Positions 19,501-22,543 of a stretch of DNA of 22,543 nt are shown here, in pieces. Each line of letters begins with the position of its first letter. Within the stretch, counting starts at the first letter, position 1. Location of the stretch: contig NWUY0300062475.1 of NCBI GenBank assembly GCA_004151065.3, positions 15,527-38,069 of the forward strand, in the 5' to 3' direction. A model generated the notes under the pieces. It was not told the origin of the DNA. It was given only the letters and a program-made list of their open reading frames with translations, and made no database searches. The position numbers and the translations under genes were made by a program. The stretch comes from Larix sibirica (Eukaryota; Streptophyta; Pinopsida; Pinales; Pinaceae).

Positions 19501-22057
19501 TTATGCAGATTTTTAAATTATATTGAAAACCACCACAAACCACTTTGGGATATACATGCATCCATTTTCTAAACATATTAGATTCGTATTTTAGATTAAG
19601 AAGGATATTGAATAGGAATTTATTCAAATATCCAATTTTTTTCACGTTTCTTGAGGTTGGCTTGGGATGGGGGAAGAGTTGGACTTGGATAACTAATAGA
19701 CACCTATGTACAATATATAAAAGATAAGATGAAATTGAATAAGACCAATACCCATAAGTATCAACCTTTGAGTTCTTGCATATTTTAGTTTGTTGACATG
19801 GAAGCTTTGGTGCCTCCAACCATGTTGCTAAAAAGACAATAGTTCAACCACTTGAAACCCAAATCAAAATCCATCATAGGCAACCCCTATTTTGAGTTGC
19901 AACTTGTATGGATTTATATCTAGGTCTAGAATAACACAAAAATATGGATGAGATGAATTATCATATTGTCCAATCATCAATACCCACTATGAAAATTGAA
20001 GAAAATGTAGAGAACATCTACAAAATATGTCTAGAACATTTCCAAAATATATTTGGAATATCTCCAAAATCTGCCATCAAGTCCCTGAAATCTATTGGGG
20101 AGGGTTTGGGTACATCTAGCAAGTTCACCAATCCAGAATGAATCCCCTTGTAGATTGAGGGCATTTCCTAGAGTTCCCCAAGTCCTCAAACGAAGAACTG
20201 TGGGTACCTATTTGAGGTACCTCCCTATACAACATAGTTAAAAATCGAATCCCATTTAGTCTCAATAGCCTAGTGCTAAAGAATTATTGTCTCCTACCTA
20301 AACTTTTGGTAAAAAAAAGAAAACCTTAAGTGCAGGAGATTCAGAAGTTGGTGTTTTATGACAAGGGATAGGAGTGAACACAAAAGGAAGAAAGAAAGAG
20401 AAAAGTAGTTGGGGAGGGTTTGGGTACATCTAGCAAGTTCCCTAGTCCGGAATGAAGTCCCTTGTAGATTGAGGGCATTTCCTAGAGTTCCCCAAGTCCT
20501 CAAACTAAGAACTGCATGTACTAATTTTTTGGGAGGGACCTCCCTATACAACATAATTAAAAATCCAATCCCATTCACTCTCAATAGCCTAGTGCTATTA
20601 AAGAATTATTGTCTCCTTCCTAAAAGTTTGGTAAAACAAGAAAACCTTAAGTATTTTCTAAGGTCAGAGGAGGAGGACATATGCGATTTAGAAGTTGGTG
20701 TTTTATGACAAGGAATAGGAGTGAACACAAAAGGAAGAAAGAAACAAAAAAACCTTAATTATTTTTTAAGGTAAGAGGAGGACTTATGTGATTTAGAAGT
20801 TGGTGTTTTATGACAAGGGATCTAGGAGTGAACACAAAAGGAAGAAGCAAAGAGAAAAGTAGAAGCTGGTGTTGTATGACAAGAGATAGCAGTGAACACA
20901 AAAGGGAAGAAAGAGAGAGAAAAGGGGAAGAAAGTATCACATAATCCAAGCTAAGCAAAAGGTTCAATTAGAAGCATGGATAGGCAAAAGAGAAAAGTAG
21001 AAGTTGGTGTTGTATGACAAGGGATAGCAGTGACCACAAAAGAAAAGAAAGAGAGCGAAAAGAGGAAGAAAGTATCACATAATCCAAGCTAAGCAAAAGG
21101 TTCGATTAGAAGCATGGATAGGCAAACAACTCTCATGCGGTGAAATAGAATGTCAAACCAAGGGGATATGCCCTTAAAGCTTTCTGTGTCCTTAAATTGT
21201 AGAGGAATGGTCCATCACTCCAGAAACCAAGCTCTTAAAAATCTAGACATTCTATTATTACAAGAAACAATGGGGGATGGGAAAATTATGAGTGGGGATT
21301 TAGGGAAGCTCCTTCCAGGATGGGAGTTTATTCATTCTGATGCTGGAGGTAGGTCTAGAGGGGGCTAATTTAAAGGTGGAAAATACAATATTTTTACTAT
21401 AAAAATAATCGGGCATTTGATTTAATTCTTGGGATGATGCTTTCGTCTCAAGGGTTGGGTACGGAAGTGTTGGTTGTAATATATATGTTAACAGAATTCT
21501 TTTAAACATTCAAGTCACGAACATGTCATTGCAGATGGTGACATGAATTTTTGTATTCAAAATTCTGAGATTTGGGCTGTAGCAAACTCATAATGCTGTA
21601 GCTTTTATGGATCAAACTCCTTTTATTATTTTGTTTTAAAACTATACAAGGTGGGGTTATTTGATATGGCTGTAGCAAAACTCATACCAATTTTATTGGT
21701 TTGGTTGGAGTATTAACCTAATAATGTCTCAATGGACTCATCTCACTACTGAGTTCAGAGAATCAGCAACAAAGTGTCATTGGACTCATCTCAGCAACAA
21801 TTAACTTTGAGACTAATCTAAAAAATGTACAGAGAGCTACTACTTATACAACAAAATTTAAAGAGAGCTGCAAGCTTCAGTGATATTACATACCCTTTAT
21901 TTCTGTTCTTGTTCTTCCTTTTCGGTGCACTTGAGACTTTCCGATGGTGTCTACAGTACATGCTACCCACCACGCAGCGTTTACGACACCGCCAATTCTT
22001 TCCATCGTAACGACGGCATCGCAATTCATCATCTGAATTGCAATCGGCTTCTTTCAT
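16064..22057 (-). CDS. WRC-DEUBAD protein, NFRKB/INO80-subunit-like (3 exons, 250 aa)
   Basis: Spliced minus-strand gene: exon 1 22057-21894, exon 2 16754-16677, exon 3 16574-16064, total 753 nt. Donors are AAAGG|GTATGT and ACAG|GTGCGT; acceptors are TTGAGCAG|GTCTC and TTTTTGCAG|TTCC. Both introns are phase 2 and the frame stays open to TAG. An in-frame TAA four codons before ATG 22057 supports this start unless a 5' intron exists. Residues 14-38 form a WRC domain, C-x9-C-x10-C-x2-H, a plant zinc-binding module linked to DNA binding and nuclear import; a basic run follows at 46-54. Residues about 97-250 carry KKPKIAESIVLPEEIVSL, the LETWRDHIT helix, LLPLLPKG, LNFGNPMVHWG and HPDALL, the DEUBAD-type module of plant NFRKB-like proteins. 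That family works in INO80 chromatin remodelling; the exact role here is inferred. A 10-residue repeat, ENAVESLLNG, occurs twice at 149-168. Confidence 0.8.
16310..16369 (-). repeat. In-frame 30-bp tandem duplication in exon 3
   Basis: Two identical 30-bp units, 16310-16339 and 16340-16369, duplicate the residues ENAVESLLNG. Identity is complete, so the event is recent. It adds exactly ten residues between the LLPLLPKG helix and the NFGNP segment without shifting the frame. Confidence 0.95.
16677..16754 (-). CDS. Exon 2 of the WRC-DEUBAD gene
   Basis: A 78-nt linker exon coding SQESMANVLPESMISSNN and a few more residues, Ser- and Asn-rich with no domain. Its first base completes the Gly codon split by intron 1 and its last two bases begin the Ser codon completed in exon 3. 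The intron between exons 2 and 3 is only 102 bp (16676-16575) and T/A-rich with a T8 tract before its CAG. Confidence 0.75.
17314..17379 (+). repeat. Extra copy of a LINE segment
   Basis: This stretch (TTGGAAAGGCCTTAGCAACC onward) matches 17914-17978 (TTGGAAAGGCTTTAGCCTCT onward) over about 65 bp at roughly 70% identity. Both encode a form of FGKALASKSL...GVLWR from the LINE RT-to-RNase H linker. It lies upstream of the RT active-site remnant, out of order, so it belongs to another LINE copy or an internal rearrangement. Confidence 0.6.
17385..17419. repeat. 15-bp direct repeat, period 20
   Basis: ATTGAAGGTGTAAAA occurs at 17385-17399 and again at 17405-17419, at the boundary between the misplaced LINE piece and the LINE RT remnant. 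It may mark a local slippage event. Confidence 0.8.
17430..19450 (+). pseudogene. L1-type LINE ORF2: RT C-terminus, zf-RVT region and RNase H (degenerate)
   Basis: Plus-strand remnants in normal LINE order. At about 17430-17475 the RT active-site strand reads ITHLLFVGDVLLFG, with Gly for the first Asp of the DD pair. At 17570-17870 an IAKFFPFQFHTIELGFSYLD block, KKIDKKLDNWTFKWL and MIKIKQECFSFL give the RT thumb. At 17910-17980 comes FGKALASKSLSRCLYDGVLW. Around 18440-18600 a zf-RVT-like region follows (SKLWYAILWKWHYPLKLK in one frame). At about 19000-19280 an RNase H remnant carries TNTRTDLLELWALLFF and IIIDWAKNILKLQ; Asp replaces the usual Glu and GDS is lost. Frequent stops and frameshifts make it inactive. 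The tail to 19450 looks like 3' UTR. It is antisense in the host intron. Confidence 0.8.
19451..20010. other. Unassigned intron sequence
   Basis: No family motif on either strand; the open frames here are short and show nothing recognisable. Confidence 0.5.
20011..20076. repeat. 22-bp minirepeat, three imperfect units
   Basis: Units beginning AGAACATCTACAAAATAT, AGAACATTTCCAAAATAT and GGAATATCTCCAAAATCT start at 20011, 20033 and 20055. They lie just before the larger tandem array. Confidence 0.75.
20097..20745 (+). repeat. Tandem duplication, about 314-bp unit, two copies
   Basis: Copy 1 starts GGGGAGGGTTTGGGTACATC at 20097 and copy 2 starts with the same words at 20411. Both continue through TTGTAGATTGAGGGCATTTC, CCTCCCTATACAACATA, CAATAGCCTAGTGCTA and GAAGTTGGTGTTTTATGACA. 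Identity is high, with small indels. No protein motif is found in either strand. Confidence 0.9.
20344..21127 (+). repeat. Five-copy nested repeat (GAAGTTGGTGTTTTATGACA core)
   Basis: The core, followed by AGTGAACACAAAAGGAAG, starts at 20344, 20691, 20796, 20872 and 21000. The last two belong to a 128-bp tandem unit (20872-20999 and 21000-21127) that includes GTATCACATAATCCAAGCTA and AGAAGCATGGATAGGCAAA. Different period lengths (314, 105, 76, 128) show several rounds of unequal duplication. The array ends 22 bp before the LINE endonuclease frame begins. Confidence 0.9.
21150..21535 (+). pseudogene. L1-type LINE ORF2 start: endonuclease domain (truncated)
   Basis: From ATG 21150 the plus strand codes LKLSVSLNCRGMVHHSRNQA, LDILLLQET, GWEFIHSDA and GGRSRGG, then after a stop, in shifting frames, a GLI.RWK block and LVVxIYM near 21470. 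These are the EEP-fold endonuclease motifs of plant L1 ORF2: the N-R-G strand, the LLQET catalytic Glu, and the NIYGPY strand (here broken). The domain stops near 21535 before its C-terminal SDH motif. Stops and the missing remainder make it dead. The ORF2 3' half in this intron lies to the left rather than to the right. Confidence 0.75.
21560..21800. repeat. Small duplications in intron 1 near exon 1
   Basis: GGCTGTAGCAAACTCATA at about 21573 recurs as GGCTGTAGCAAAACTCATA at about 21669, and TGGACTCATCTCA at about 21732 recurs at 21780. No coding content is seen. These are minor local duplications beside the LINE remnant. Confidence 0.6.
21894..22057 (-). CDS. Exon 1 of the WRC-DEUBAD gene (WRC domain)
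   Basis: Encodes residues 1-54 plus two bases of codon 55. The spacing of C14, C24, C35 and H38 fits the WRC consensus exactly, with the W-R-C triplet at residues 22-24. The acidic start (DCNSDDEL) and basic end (KRKNKNRNK) fit a nuclear protein. Without splicing the frame would run on into intron sequence and end with a hydrophobic non-conserved tail, so the GTATGT donor at 21893 is preferred. Confidence 0.8.
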
Positions 22058-22518
22058 GATGATATATTAACTCGAACGCCTTCGTATTCTCAATGGAAGC
22101 GTCTGTACAGATGTGATAGCCAGGAAGGAGGGAGCAACAATGGCAAAAGTGAAAGTGAGATTTTTACAGGCAAACAGGAAATGCGAACTACTGGATTTTA
22201 ATTTTACATATTTAGGGTTTGTGAGACTGGCTTAAGTTTGACCACTTCTGCCTTGTGAATAAAGAATGAGTTATGAACGTTAATATTATTTTCCACTAAC
22301 TTGTTAATGGATGCTTGTTGGATGTGCTATAAACTCTCCAACGTTGTAGTAGAATAATATTTTATTACATAAGCATGGAGTGTATTTATTATTTGCCACT
22401 AAAATGATAATAATGAAAGTAGTTAAATTATTTGAGGTGGTCAAAGTTGAAAACTGGTCAAAATGCATGAATAATGCATGAATATTAAGATTTAGTAGTT
22501 CACGAGAAAGAAAGAATG
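22058..22518 (-). promoter_or_regulatory. Upstream region of the WRC-DEUBAD gene
   Basis: Sequence 5' of the start codon on the minus strand. It should contain the 5' UTR and core promoter, but I cannot pick a TATA box or transcription start with confidence. No other gene or repeat border is evident. Confidence 0.35.
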
Positions 22519-22519
22519 A

Positions 22520-22543
22520 ATATATATATATATATATATATAT
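22520..22543. repeat. (TA)n microsatellite at the window edge
   Basis: An AT dinucleotide run that continues to the last base of the window, so its full length is unknown. Confidence 0.95.

Larger units (their letters stand above)
16755..21893 (-). other. Intron 1 of the WRC-DEUBAD gene, 5.1 kb
   Basis: Bounded by GTATGT at 21893 and an AG at 16756-16755. It contains LINE fragments, tandem repeats and unassigned AT-rich DNA. All recognisable mobile sequence in it is on the plus strand, antisense to the gene, which avoids feeding sense-strand poly-A signals and splice sites into the transcript. Confidence 0.7.

Noticed and set aside
20097-21127. CRISPR-like array
   Set aside because: Units are long, unequal and contiguous without unique spacers, and the genome is eukaryotic; ordinary tandem repeats.

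Overview
The window looks like AT-rich plant nuclear DNA, most probably from a gymnosperm and perhaps a conifer. The evidence is: (i) a spliced WRC-DEUBAD gene of the land-plant type with a 5.1 kb intron full of transposon debris; (ii) a Ty3/gypsy element with a plant initiator-Met primer-binding site and a very large LTR; and (iii) the remains of a Penelope-like element with a GIY-YIG endonuclease, a class which among land plants I know only from conifers. Nothing is prokaryotic. A single N at 212 and a 199-base N run at 10758-10956 show this is a draft assembly.

Layout: 1-6832 is one minus-strand Ty3/gypsy retrotransposon entered partway through reverse transcriptase. Read 3'->5' on the plus strand it shows RT, protease, zinc knuckle, gag, leader, a tRNA-iMet primer-binding site (2884-2901) and a 3.93 kb LTR (2904-6832). 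Bases 1-211 are a piece of a second, different gypsy RT, joined out of order at the N. 6833-13600 is gene-poor repeat DNA: a putative tRNA-derived SINE (8611-8843), an approximately 1 kb direct duplication (9176-10140 and 10467-11705) with a 361-bp Mutator-type MITE (10676-11036) nested in the second copy, many short GCAC/GTGC palindromes, and a dirigent-like gene fragment (12906-13291, minus). 13659-15441 is a decayed plus-strand Penelope-like element: RT C-terminus, GIY-YIG endonuclease, pyrimidine-rich 3' region and a duplicated hammerhead-like tail. A perfect 18-bp-stem hairpin follows at 15561-15621.

The one intact gene I can build is on the minus strand, 22057 down to 16064: exon 1 (22057-21894, WRC zinc domain), exon 2 (16754-16677) and exon 3 (16574-16064, DEUBAD-like domain). 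All junctions are GT-AG and phase-consistent and give 250 residues. It is likely a nuclear protein related to the NFRKB/INO80 subunit family. Its DEUBAD region carries an in-frame 30-bp tandem duplication.

Intron 1 (21893-16755) is filled with plus-strand LINE sequence, antisense to the host gene: the RT C-terminus through RNase H of one LINE (17430-19450), nested tandem repeats (20097-21127) and the start of a LINE endonuclease domain (21150-21535). The LINE parts are in the order 3' half then 5' half, so they are two insertions or a head-to-tail rearrangement. Apart from the host gene all coding remnants carry stops or frameshifts.
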